64,000 nucleotides of DNA from Xanthomonas hydrangeae (GTDB lineage: Bacteria; Pseudomonadota; Gammaproteobacteria; Xanthomonadales; Xanthomonadaceae), in the NCBI GenBank assembly GCA_905142475.1, contig LR990730.1:248001-312000 (forward strand), in the 5' to 3' direction. Of the stretch, positions 9,301 through 15,938 are shown in pieces. Both the position numbers and the translations under genes were made by a program. Under the pieces are notes generated by a model. It did no database searches and had not been told where the DNA came from. It saw nothing but the letters and a program-made list of their open reading frames with translations. Within the stretch, counting starts at the first letter, position 1; the number at the start of each line of letters is the position of its first letter.

Positions 9301-10075
9301 CCGGCCAGCGGATGCTCAAACCCCCTGGCGGCAACGTGAAGTCCTCTGGCAGCACGATCGTGCGTGCGAACGGATCCACATCCACCGACGCGGAAGACTC
9401 CACCGTCTCGGAAATGGTCTTGAAGCCGATCCAGCGCCCGGTATAGCGGCTCATCGCCCAGCCGAGCAGGCCCATGTCCAGGATGTCCTGCACCCCGGCC
9501 GGATTGAGGATCGGCATCATCGCGCTGACGAATTCCTCTTCCGAGCCGTGCGGCAGGGTCGAGCTGCGGCAGGCATGGTCGTCGGCGGCCAGCGCCAGCA
9601 CGCCGCCATATGGCGAAGTTCCGGCGGCGTTGCCGTGCTTGAACACGTCGCCGCTGCGGTCCACACCCGGGCCTTTGCCGTACCACATGCCGTACACGCC
9701 CTGCACCTTGGCACCGGGGAACAGGTTGGTCTGCTGGGTGCCCCAGACCATGGTGGCGGCCAGGTCTTCGTTGAGGCCGGGGGTGAAGGTCACCCTGGCC
9801 GCATCCAGATGCTTGCGCGCGCGCCACAGCTCCAGATCGAACCCGCCCAGCGGGCTGCCGCGATAGCCGCTGATGAAGCCGGCAGTGGCAAGGCCGGCGG
9901 CGTCATCGCGCAGGCGTTGCATCAACGGCAGCCGCACCAGCGCCTGCACGCCTGACAAGTAGATGCGGCCATCGGCGCGCGTGTACTTGTGCTCCAGCGT
10001 GTAATCCGCATCCACCTGGCCGAGCTCCGGCGTGTTGGCAGAGTCGGGGGAAGAGAGTGCAGCAGTACTGGTCAT
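6368..10075 (-). CDS. Indolepyruvate ferredoxin oxidoreductase, IorA-IorB fusion
   Basis: 1235 residues. Oxidatively decarboxylates aryl or branched 2-oxo acids to acyl-CoA, passing electrons to ferredoxin. Order of domains: pyrimidine-binding alpha region (about 30-420); TPP/Mg region with PHYCSGCPHNTSTAVPEGS and ALGGIGCHYM; a ferredoxin-like cysteine cluster (VCEGCGDCG, then NCNKDYSCVSGFCPSF); and a C-terminal gamma/IorB part beginning ITGVGGTGVVTIG. The single-chain form is typical of aerobic proteobacteria, unlike the two-subunit archaeal enzyme. ATG 10075 (MTSTAAL) was chosen; further upstream only a TTG is available. It is monocistronic; the 251 bp downstream of its stop (6117-6367) hold no gene. 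Confidence 0.92.
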   Translation of the reverse strand: MTSTAALSSPDSANTPELGQVDADYTLEHKYTRADGRIYLSGVQALVRLPLMQRLRDDAAGLATAGFISGYRGSPLGGFDLELWRARKHLDAARVTFTPGLNEDLAATMVWGTQQTNLFPGAKVQGVYGMWYGKGPGVDRSGDVFKHGNAAGTSPYGGVLALAADDHACRSSTLPHGSEEEFVSAMMPILNPAGVQDILDMGLLGWAMSRYTGRWIGFKTISETVESSASVDVDPFARTIVLPEDFTLPPGGLSIRWPDPPVDQEMRLHRYAIAAAQAFARANGIDRVVLDSPHARLGIVTTGKSYLDVLQALEYLGLDAQACAQIGIRVYKVGMTWPLEPVGISAFAQGLDDILVVEEKKAFIERQMKELFYNWPASAGARPSIVGKYNEQGEWILPSTGELTPATIAAVIGKRIQRFALPSSAMTESIEQRLRWMDTKEAEMALPRALFPRVPHYCSGCPHNTSTAVPEGSRALGGIGCHYMVTWMNRSTDTFTHMGGEGVTWSGQAPFTETPHVFQNLGDGTYFHSGSLAIRQSVATGVNITYKILYNDAVAMTGGQPVDGTLTVPDIAHQLRAEGIHTIAVVSDDIGKWTRRRELFPADVAFHDRGELDAVQQQLRTIRGVSILIYDQTCATEKRRRRKRGKLVDPPKRVMINSLVCEGCGDCGEKSFCVSVLPKETEFGRKRQIDQSNCNKDYSCVSGFCPSFVTVHGGKPRRGKQRDATALFDTLPAPPQRTTLEQPWNILITGVGGTGVVTIGALLGMAGHLEGKGATVLDQTGLAQKGGAVTTHIRIARRPADIHAVRIAAGEADLVLGCDMVVVNDYWALSKVRDGRTQVVLNTYEAMPGNFTTQPDLQFPAAEIIAGVRTALGGQEPLLLDATQLATALLGDAIASNLFVLGYAWQHGLVPLSHAALMRAIELNGAAVAMNQQAFAWGRLAAVDLPAVHRAAGLTTTETSVHLHGDTPAARAPGSWEDHDLGGQSAPRALARTDGSTLHGDVDAPVHPLDDEQLAQSLDEAITRRIAFLTDYQDAAYAQRYLALVERVRAQEAQRAPGSTALTEAVARYAFKLMAYKDEYEVARLYTRGDFQRRLQQQFEGDYTLRFHLAPPLLARKDAHGHAIKREYGPWMFTAFKLLARLRFLRGGKLDVFGYSAERRGERQLIADYVATVDTLLERLDADNIGLAAQIASIPEHIRGYGHIKHAHLEEAKARQAALLAQWRNPKALHVVQAA

Positions 10076-10238
10076 GGCTTGCCCGGAAAGGGTGGCTGGA
10101 ACCCAGGGCTCCAAAACGGCCTAACAATTGTAACAGCCGCTATTCACATGCCTGGCACACCGGGTGTGCATCGCAGCGACACTGAGGTTAGGATGGGACA
10201 GGGTTGGGGTTTGTCGTGTGTCGCAAGGGGAAAAACCA

Positions 10239-10877
10239 GTGAGAACGAAGTTCGCATGGGCCATTGCGTTGGCCCTGCTCGGGAGCGTGTGGTCGTTGGC
10301 GCAAGCGCAGAGCCTGCCCAAGCCCAAGGAGTTCTATTTCGACGAAGACCGCGGCACCACCAAAGCCGTGGTCGCCGTGCAGGGGCAGGGCGATGCGGTG
10401 GTCGACCGCCTGGCCGCGATGGTGCAGCGTGACGCACGCGCCGCCGAGCCGCGCGCGCAGCTGGCCTCGCTGGCCTATGCCGGTGGGCGCACCCAGTTAG
10501 GCGACGAGCTCTACCAGGGGGCGTTGGGCCTGGTTTCCAATGGTAGCCAGCAATATCGCGCCATCACCTGGAACTACGGCTGGGATCTGTTGCGTGCCGA
10601 CAAGGCCGACAAGGCCTTGCAGATGTGGGCCAACCTGGCCAACGGCCGTCCGGCCACGCCGCAATGGCTGCCCACGACCGCGGCGCTGGCGCTGTGGCGT
10701 GCCGGGCGCAAGCAGGAAGCGGTCGAGTGGTATGCCGCCGCCGTGCGCACCTGGCCTGAACGCTGGAGCAGCACTGCCAACTACGCCAGCCTGCTGCCGG
10801 ACTGGCGCGAAGCAGAACGTGCCAGCCTGGCCGAGGTCTTCGCCGCCTGGCAGGCGAACCCGCCGGCGTTTCCGTAA
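10239..10877 (+). CDS. Exported TPR-like protein of unknown function
   Basis: 212 residues from GTG 10239, with a strong purine-rich ribosome site (AAGGGGAAAA) 5-10 nt upstream. A classical signal peptide (cleavage after AQA, about residue 23) directs it to the periplasm. The mature part is alpha-helical with tetratricopeptide-like spacing (RAEPRAQLASLAYAGG, ADKALQMWANLANG, AGRKQEAVEWYAAAVRTWP). No catalytic motif. TPR proteins act as scaffolds, but the partner is not apparent from the neighbours. It is followed by a strong hairpin. Confidence 0.75.
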   Translation: MRTKFAWAIALALLGSVWSLAQAQSLPKPKEFYFDEDRGTTKAVVAVQGQGDAVVDRLAAMVQRDARAAEPRAQLASLAYAGGRTQLGDELYQGALGLVSNGSQQYRAITWNYGWDLLRADKADKALQMWANLANGRPATPQWLPTTAALALWRAGRKQEAVEWYAAAVRTWPERWSSTANYASLLPDWREAERASLAEVFAAWQANPPAFP

Positions 10878-10882
10878 GTCTT

Positions 10883-10919
10883 GGCATCGCGCTGCAGTTA
10901 ACCGCCGCAGCGCGATGCC
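10883..10919 (+). terminator. Hairpin after the TPR gene
   Basis: A perfect 13-bp stem, GGCATCGCGCTGC (10883-10895) with GCAGCGCGATGCC (10907-10919), 11-nt loop, beginning 5 nt after the stop codon. There is no T-run, so it may be a transcript-stabilising hairpin rather than a true intrinsic terminator. Confidence 0.6.
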
Positions 10920-11381
10920 CTGCATCAGCCGAATCTGCGACAGGCCATCGCTGGTGATAGCTGCATTTGCATAGAAGCAGCCCGTGCTCGACTGACCAGG
11001 TTTTCGACTGCATCGAAACATCGCTACGACGCGAAGTTTTGCTTGTCTTCGAGGGCTTGAACAGAGCGGATAGATCAGAACAGAGCGGATAGATCAGGTG
11101 TAGTGCGGCTGTTCTGCTGTTCTGCTGTTCTGCTGATCTGCGGCTTGGCTGCAGGGTCCTTGCCCGCCCACCCTCGCGGGACACGCTGCAAGTACGTCCT
11201 TGTAAGCTCTTACGCGGCATCCATGCCGCGTAAGGTCCCGCGACGGTGAGCGGGCAAGGACCAGTCGAGATGGTCGGTGTGCATGGTTTTCAATAAAACA
11301 GCCTGCAAACTCTCTGGCGCGGTGTCCTCACCGCTTGCGGGACCGTGTGGCGGCATGGATGCCGCCAGCGAGCCCCCAGGG
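10920..11381. other. Gene-free, repeat-rich region before the insertion sequence
   Basis: No supported gene. It holds a tandem 19-bp repeat (11059-11096), three copies of TGTTCTGC (about 11110-11133), a 26-bp palindrome CTTACGCGGCAT-CC-ATGCCGCGTAAG (11209-11234) inside an element opening with GCGGGACACGCTGCAAGTACG, and the left part of a second palindromic element (11317-11381) that the insertion sequence interrupts. It looks like an accumulation site for Xanthomonas intergenic repeats. Confidence 0.7.
11059..11096. repeat. Tandem 19-bp direct repeat, two copies
   Basis: The unit GAACAGAGCGGATAGATCA occurs at 11059-11077 and again, identical and directly abutting, at 11078-11096. Two perfect copies suggest a recent slippage duplication. 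No coding role. Confidence 0.85.
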
Positions 11382-11415
11382 TGAAGTGACCCCCAAAAGC
11401 TGGACAGTTGGGCGA

Positions 11416-12249
11416 TCAGGCGACCAGCTTGCTCTGCTCCCGGTACTTTACCGGACTCAGGCCCTTCAATTTGAGCTTGATCCGGTCTTCGTTGTAGTAC
11501 CTGATGTACTCCACCAGCCCGGCTTCCAGACTTTCGACGCTGTCAAAGCTGTTTAGATAAAAGAATTCGGACTTCAGCGTCCCGAAGAAGCTCTCCATGG
11601 CCGCATTGTCCAAGCAGTTGCCGCGTCGGGACATGCTTTGTTTCAGAGAGTGCTTTTCGAGTTGATGCCGGTAGTTCTCGTGCTGGTAGTGCCATCCCTG
11701 GTCAGAGTGGATCATCGGCCGAGCGTCGGGCGAAAGTTTTTTGATTGCCTGATCCAGCATCTGGCCCACCAGGTCGAATACCGGTCGGCGTTTCATCTGA
11801 TAGGCCACGATTTCGCCGTTGTACAGATCCATGATCGGTGAAAGATAGAGCTTCATGCCCTGCACCTTGAACTCGGTGACATCGGTCACCCACTTCTGGT
11901 TGGGCATCTGAGCTTCAAACTGGCGGCTCAGTTCGTTGGCTACGATGACATTGGCTGCGCCCTTGAATGCGCGATAGCGCTTGATGCGCACCCGCGATCG
12001 CAGCCCCAGTCCGGCCATCAGGCGCTGCACCCGCTTGTGGTTGATCCTCTCACCCTGATTGGCTAGTTCCAGTGCGATGCGGCGGTAGCCATAGCGCCCT
12101 TGGTTTTCATCGTAAATCGCGCGGATGCGCTCACACAGGTCGATCTCACCTTCATCGGGACGGGCCAGGGCACGAATCTGGTAATAGAACGTGCTGCGCG
12201 ATAGCTCGGCCGCCTTGAGCAAAAGCGGCAGTGCGTAGGTCTGCCTCAA
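11416..12249 (-). CDS. IS3-family transposase OrfB (catalytic part)
   Basis: 277 residues with the retroviral-integrase-like DDE core: Asp in NQKWVTDVTEFKV, Asp in PMIHSDQGWHYQ, and Glu in DNAAMESFFGTLKSEFF. It opens with the HTH_21-type segment SRSTFYYQIRALARPDEGEID. The frame has only a TTG (12249) as local start and overlaps the orfA stop, so the protein is most likely made as an OrfAB fusion by frameshifting. The frame is intact and all three acidic residues are present. Confidence 0.92.
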   Translation of the reverse strand: MRQTYALPLLLKAAELSRSTFYYQIRALARPDEGEIDLCERIRAIYDENQGRYGYRRIALELANQGERINHKRVQRLMAGLGLRSRVRIKRYRAFKGAANVIVANELSRQFEAQMPNQKWVTDVTEFKVQGMKLYLSPIMDLYNGEIVAYQMKRRPVFDLVGQMLDQAIKKLSPDARPMIHSDQGWHYQHENYRHQLEKHSLKQSMSRRGNCLDNAAMESFFGTLKSEFFYLNSFDSVESLEAGLVEYIRYYNEDRIKLKLKGLSPVKYREQSKLVA

Positions 12250-12755
12250 TCCGTGGACGGCTTGCGCTTTGCGCGCTGCGCCGCCTGCTCTTCCTGGATC
12301 AAGGCATCGAGTTTTTTTAAGTAGGCCGTCTCCGCACGCAGGTAGGCCACTTCCTTGAGCAGCTCATCGCGGCTCATGTCCTCGGCGGGCTTGGACGAGC
12401 GTTTTTTTTTCATCGGCTTCTGGGGCGGCGATAACGCTTGGGCGGCGCCGTCAGCATACAGCCGTTGCCAATGCGCTACCGCACCGGCGCTGCCTATCTG
12501 GAAGTAGGTCGTGGCCTCGCGCGCAGACATCCCCTCTTGGCGCATCTTTTCAAGAACTTCCAGCTTGAACGCAAGATCATAGGAGCGGGCCTTGCGGTGA
12601 AACCCGCGCCAACCGTGCAACTGATAGGTCGCTGCCCAACGCCTGACCGTGGAGAACTCCAGACCATGACGGCGAGCCACCGCCTTGACCGAGATGGAGG
12701 TCTTGCAGGCCTCCTTGGCGACCTGAAGTTTGAAGCGAGCGTCATATCTGTGCAT
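12246..12755 (-). CDS. IS3-family OrfA (DNA-binding part)
   Basis: 169 residues from ATG 12755, preceded by GAGGA at a suitable distance. Two helix-turn-helix segments (about residues 10-55, FSTVRRWAATYQLHG; and 60-105, MSAREATTYFQIGSAGAVAHW) are followed by a lysine-rich stretch and a C-terminal leucine-zipper-like coiled coil (ELLKEVAYLRAETAYLKKLDAL). These are the parts that bind the ends and multimerise the transposase. It ends 4 nt into the orfB frame. Confidence 0.9.
   Translation of the reverse strand: MHRYDARFKLQVAKEACKTSISVKAVARRHGLEFSTVRRWAATYQLHGWRGFHRKARSYDLAFKLEVLEKMRQEGMSAREATTYFQIGSAGAVAHWQRLYADGAAQALSPPQKPMKKKRSSKPAEDMSRDELLKEVAYLRAETAYLKKLDALIQEEQAAQRAKRKPSTD
12312..12318 (-). 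other. Probable programmed -1 frameshift site (A7)
   Basis: On the coding (minus) strand the frame reads TTA AAA AAA CTC. The A AAA AAA heptamer lets both tRNAs slip back one base. After a -1 shift the frame is open with no stop through TTG AGG CAG and into orfB, giving an OrfAB transposase. This is the standard IS3/IS150 expression mode. Confidence 0.75.
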
Positions 12756-12991
12756 GAAATCCTCGGAGTTGGACGGAGTGTCCAACTTCCGGGGGTCACT
12801 TCAGGGACGGGTTCACCGCGTGTCCCGCGAGCGGCGAGGACACCGCGCACTCGACACACTGGTTTCGGATAGGCAAACGATGGAAGTCTCGCTGCTTCGG
12901 GTTAGCGCGATGCCAAGCCAGCCCTCCGCCGATGCCTGTGCTGCGCGCTATGCGATCCTGTGCATCGCTTTCCAACGGACACGATCACGCC

Positions 12992-13909
12992 ATGGCGGTG
13001 GATGCATTTGCGTTGATTCTGGCGATGTTGGGGCTGGGTCTGCTGTTCGCCCGCTTGCGGGTACTGCCGGACAACAGCGCCGACGTGCTCAATCGCATCG
13101 TGTTGTATATCTGCCTGCCGGCCTCGGTGCTGACCTATGTGCCGCGCCTGCATCTGGATGCTTCGCTGGGTGGAGTGATCGCCACGCCGTGGGTGTTGAC
13201 CGCGATCATCGTGCCGCTGCTGTGGGGCTGCAGCCGTGTGTTTGGATTCAAACGCGAGGAATATGCCGCGCTGCTGATGTGCGTGGTGTTCACCAACTCC
13301 AGCTTCATCGGCTTTCCGATGGTGCGCGCGTTGATCGGCGATCACGCGCTGCCGTATGCGGTGGTCTACGACCAGTTCGGCACTTTCGTGCTGCTGTCCA
13401 CGTTTGGGTTGTATGTGCTGGCGCGCTACAGCGGCGATACCCCGCCTACCGCGCGGATGATCCTGCTGCGGGTGCTGCGGTTTCCGCCGCTGTGGGCGCT
13501 GCTGTTCGCACTGACGTTGATGCCGGAGCAGCCGCCGACCTGGATCGGTTCGGGATTGAAGAGCCTGGCCGATGCGATGCTGCCGCTGGTGATGCTGGCG
13601 GTGGGCTTCTCCCTGCAGTTGCGGCTGCCTGCGGACGAGCTCAAACCATTGGCCGTCGGCCTGGTCTTCAAGTTGGCCGTGATGCCGCTGCTGGCGTTGC
13701 CGCTGTCCTGGGCGCTCGGCCTGCATGGGGCAATGCTGCAAACCAACGTGCTCGAATCGGCCATGCCCACCATGATCACCGCCGCCGCGCTGGCCATTTC
13801 GCATCGGCTGGCGCCGCGCCTGGCTGCAGCGATGGTCGGCTACAGCATCCTGCTGTCGCTGCTGACCTTGCCTGCCTGGGCCTGGTTGCTGGCACGTCTG
13901 GCGGCGTGA
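12992..13909 (+). CDS. AEC (auxin efflux carrier) family transporter
   Basis: 305 residues, inner-membrane permease with about ten hydrophobic segments split by a central loop (about 145-165), the usual AEC layout. Family features include the N-terminal VDAFALILAMLGLGLLFAR, the FTNSSFIGFPMVRAL motif in the first half, and the C-terminal ESAMPTMITAAALA motif in the second. AEC members carry auxin-like or small organic acids; the bacterial substrates are usually dicarboxylates such as malonate or malate, but this cannot be read here. ATG 12992 is chosen because the hydrophobic sequence starts just after it. Its promoter region adjoins the insertion sequence at 12803. Confidence 0.85.
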   Translation: MAVDAFALILAMLGLGLLFARLRVLPDNSADVLNRIVLYICLPASVLTYVPRLHLDASLGGVIATPWVLTAIIVPLLWGCSRVFGFKREEYAALLMCVVFTNSSFIGFPMVRALIGDHALPYAVVYDQFGTFVLLSTFGLYVLARYSGDTPPTARMILLRVLRFPPLWALLFALTLMPEQPPTWIGSGLKSLADAMLPLVMLAVGFSLQLRLPADELKPLAVGLVFKLAVMPLLALPLSWALGLHGAMLQTNVLESAMPTMITAAALAISHRLAPRLAAAMVGYSILLSLLTLPAWAWLLARLAA

Positions 13910-14238
13910 TGCCAGGCGCGAACTCGCGCTGCCACTTCGGTACTGCCGCACCGCAGGTTCAACGCGCACCCGCGTTAGCCTCGCAGCCAATGCTGCACTG
14001 CGATGACAATGCGCTGCATGCAGAGCCGCCAATCGACAGCACAGCGCGCGAGGTCATGACGCAGGCGCAGGTCGCGCAGAAGCTGCTGCGCACGCGCGCA
14101 GCACAGGGATTTCCCGAGCATGGATCACGGCTGCTGGAAGATCGTCCGGCTGGCAGTCGATCGGTTTAACGTCTTTCGACTACTTCCTCACCGTGCTGCG
14201 GTGTACGCTGCCGGCTTGCTCCCGGAAGCGAGGCGTGC
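13910..14238. other. Gene-free interval before the ParA-like gene
   Basis: 329 bp with no supported gene, RNA or repeat. The end (about 14165-14235) is less GC-rich and probably carries the promoter of the parA-sixA-yceI-pld gene run; no consensus boxes are clear. Confidence 0.5.
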
Positions 14239-14871
14239 ATGAAGACAGTCCTGGTGGCCGGCTCCAAAGGCGGCGTAGGCAAGACCACGATCGCCACCAA
14301 TCTGGCCGCACATGCGGCCTTGCAGGGCCAGCGCACCGTGCTGGCAGATGCCGATCCGCAAGGCTCGTCCACGCGCTGGGCGCAGCGTCGCGCCAGCCTG
14401 GAAAGTGCGGTGTTGCCGATCGACGCCACCCGCCGTCGCAACTGGCAGGCCGCAGTGCCCGATGGCACCGATCAGCTGATCATCGATGCCCCGGCCGGGG
14501 CGATGGCCGAGGATCTGAGCGGATTTCTGGACCACGTCGATGCCATCGTGGTGCCGGTGCTGTCCTCCGCACTGGATATCGAAGCGGTGGTGGGCTTTCT
14601 CAACACGCTGGCCAAGGTGCCGCGCGTGCACCAGCGCAAATTGCCGGTGGGCCTGGTGCTCAACCGCGCCCGTCCGTGGACCCAGACCTCGCAACAGGCC
14701 GCCGAGATGATCGGTACCTGGCCGTATCCGCTGGTGACCCAGCTGCGCGACACCCAGGCCTACGTGGTCATGGCCGGGCTGGGACGCAGCCTGTTCGACT
14801 ACCGCTCGGCGCAGGTGCGCGACCATCAACAGGACTGGGAGCCGCTGTTCAAGTGGCTCAAGAAGGCCTAA
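14239..14871 (+). CDS. ParA/Soj-family P-loop ATPase, orphan
   Basis: 210 residues, cytoplasmic deviant-Walker ATPase: [14 protein letters not shown] (residues 10-23), [13 protein letters not shown] (Walker A', the signature aspartate) and IIDAPAG (Walker B). Short, with no N-terminal DNA-binding domain and no parB partner nearby, so it resembles orphan ParA proteins used to position cargo such as chemotaxis arrays, secretion machines or carboxysomes rather than chromosome partitioning. It is first of four co-oriented genes (ParA, SixA-like, YceI, PLD) with gaps of 14, 3 and -4 nt. Confidence 0.88.
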   Translation: MKTVLVAGSKGGVGKTTIATNLAAHAALQGQRTVLADADPQGSSTRWAQRRASLESAVLPIDATRRRNWQAAVPDGTDQLIIDAPAGAMAEDLSGFLDHVDAIVVPVLSSALDIEAVVGFLNTLAKVPRVHQRKLPVGLVLNRARPWTQTSQQAAEMIGTWPYPLVTQLRDTQAYVVMAGLGRSLFDYRSAQVRDHQQDWEPLFKWLKKA

Positions 14872-14885
14872 ACCGGATAGTTTCC

Positions 14886-15362
14886 ATGCGCGAATTGATC
14901 TTGTTGCGACACGCCCACGCCGAGCCGGCCGATACCGGCCAGGCCGATCTGGACCGCCCGCTGTCCCCGCACGGCATTGCCGAGGCGGAATCGGCCGGCC
15001 GCTGGCTGCGCGAGCAGCGCCTGGTGCCCGACCGCGTGCTGTGCTCGCCGGCCCGGCGCGCCCGCGAGACGCTGGAAGCGGTACTGGAGCTCACCGGCTA
15101 TATCGAACAACGCCTGGACGAGCGCATCTACGAAGCGACGCCCGGCACCCTGGCCAGCCTGGTGGACGAACACCGCGACGCCGAGCGCTTATTGCTGGTA
15201 GGCCACAACCCCGGGCTGGAGCGGTTGGCAGCGCTGATGCACAGCGGCCAGACCGGCGACTACCGTGGCATGCCCACCGCCGCGATCGCCCTGCTGGCGC
15301 TGCCGCTGGAGGCCGCCATCGAACCGGGTATCGCCCGCCTGACCGCCTTCTGGTGGCCTTGA
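14886..15362 (+). CDS. SixA-like histidine phosphatase
   Basis: 158 residues, cytoplasmic member of the histidine phosphatase (phosphoglycerate-mutase-like) superfamily. The catalytic RHAHAE motif is at residues 8-13, a second arginine is in SPARRARET, and the distal histidine is in LLVGHNPGLE. The small size without an extra domain matches SixA, which dephosphorylates phosphohistidine of the nitrogen phosphotransferase protein NPr or of Hpt domains. The substrate here is not shown. It lies 14 nt after the ParA-like gene and 3 nt before the YceI gene. Confidence 0.86.
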   Translation: MRELILLRHAHAEPADTGQADLDRPLSPHGIAEAESAGRWLREQRLVPDRVLCSPARRARETLEAVLELTGYIEQRLDERIYEATPGTLASLVDEHRDAERLLLVGHNPGLERLAALMHSGQTGDYRGMPTAAIALLALPLEAAIEPGIARLTAFWWP

Positions 15363-15365
15363 TCC

Positions 15366-15938
15366 GTGTCATCGTCGCTGCGCTGGTACGCCTGGCTCGC
15401 GCTCTGGGTCGCTCTGCCCTGTATGGCGCAGCAGAAGGTGCATTCCATCGACCCGGTGCAATCGCGCTTCGGGTTCGAGATCAGAACGCGCTTCGGCATG
15501 AAGATCGAGGGGTTCTTCCCGCGTTTTCGCGGTGAACTGGTGGAATTGCCCGACAAACGCCAACAGGTGCGCTTCCGGCTGGACGCCACCCAGGTGGAAA
15601 TCCCCGGCAAGGACCGCTACACCGCGTGGATGCGCGGCGAGGATTTCTTCGATGTCGCCCAATACCCGGTGGTGGAATTCGAGTCGCTTCCCTACACCGA
15701 AGCGGTCGTGAAGCAGGGGGGCGACATCACCGGCAACCTGACCATTCGCGGAATCACGCACATCGAGACCCTGCATGTGGCGCCAGCTGAATGCGCGCGG
15801 CCGGGCTATGATTGCGACGTGATCAGTCGAGGTACGGTGCTGCGTGGACGTTACGGAATGAATGCGTGGCAGATGGCCCTGGGCGACAGGGTGACGTTCG
15901 TTCTGCGTGGGCGGTTGCAGGAGGCGCGGCGCCCGTGA
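15366..15938 (+). CDS. YceI-family periplasmic lipid-binding protein
   Basis: 190 residues from GTG 15366. A signal peptide (to about residue 21, CMA before QQKV) is followed by a lipocalin-like YceI barrel: VHSIDPVQSRFGFEIRTRFG, FDVAQYPVVEFES, GDITGNLTIRGITH. YceI proteins bind isoprenoid or fatty amides in the periplasm. The extended loop with two cysteines (ECARPGYDC) could form a disulfide. Its stop overlaps the start of the phospholipase D gene, so they are translationally coupled. Confidence 0.85.
   Translation: MSSSLRWYAWLALWVALPCMAQQKVHSIDPVQSRFGFEIRTRFGMKIEGFFPRFRGELVELPDKRQQVRFRLDATQVEIPGKDRYTAWMRGEDFFDVAQYPVVEFESLPYTEAVVKQGGDITGNLTIRGITHIETLHVAPAECARPGYDCDVISRGTVLRGRYGMNAWQMALGDRVTFVLRGRLQEARRP

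Larger units (their letters stand above)
11382..12803 (-). mobile_element. Complete IS3-family (IS150-like) insertion sequence, 1422 bp
   Basis: Bounded by imperfect terminal inverted repeats starting TGAAGTGACCCCC at 11382 and, on the other strand, TGAAGTGACCCCC ending at 12803; 21 of 24 terminal bases match. The flanking GGG (11379-11381 and 12804-12806) is a 3-bp target duplication, normal for IS3. It holds two overlapping frames, orfA and orfB, both intact, with a likely frameshift site, so the copy is probably active or recently active. Its genes lie on the minus strand. Confidence 0.92.
11317..12848. repeat. Palindromic intergenic element split by the insertion sequence
   Basis: The left arm 11317-11343 (GCGCGGTGTCCTC...GCGGGAC) and right arm 12822-12848 are inverted copies, 25 of 27 bases matching. 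Between the left arm and the insertion lies a second palindrome (TGGCGGCAT-GG-ATGCCGCCA, from 11348). Removing the insertion sequence and one GGG restores a single continuous element of about 107 bp. It shares the GCGGGAC and GGCAT-ATGCC features of the element at about 11170-11265, so it belongs to a repeated family. Confidence 0.7.

Noticed and set aside
6386-9955. Several long plus-strand frames opposite the indolepyruvate oxidoreductase gene
   Set aside because: All are compositional shadows; the minus-strand frame carries TPP and cysteine-cluster motifs throughout.
11110-11133. TGTTCTGC repeated three times, considered as a CRISPR remnant
   Set aside because: Units of 8 bp in direct tandem without spacers are not a CRISPR array; no cas gene is in the window.
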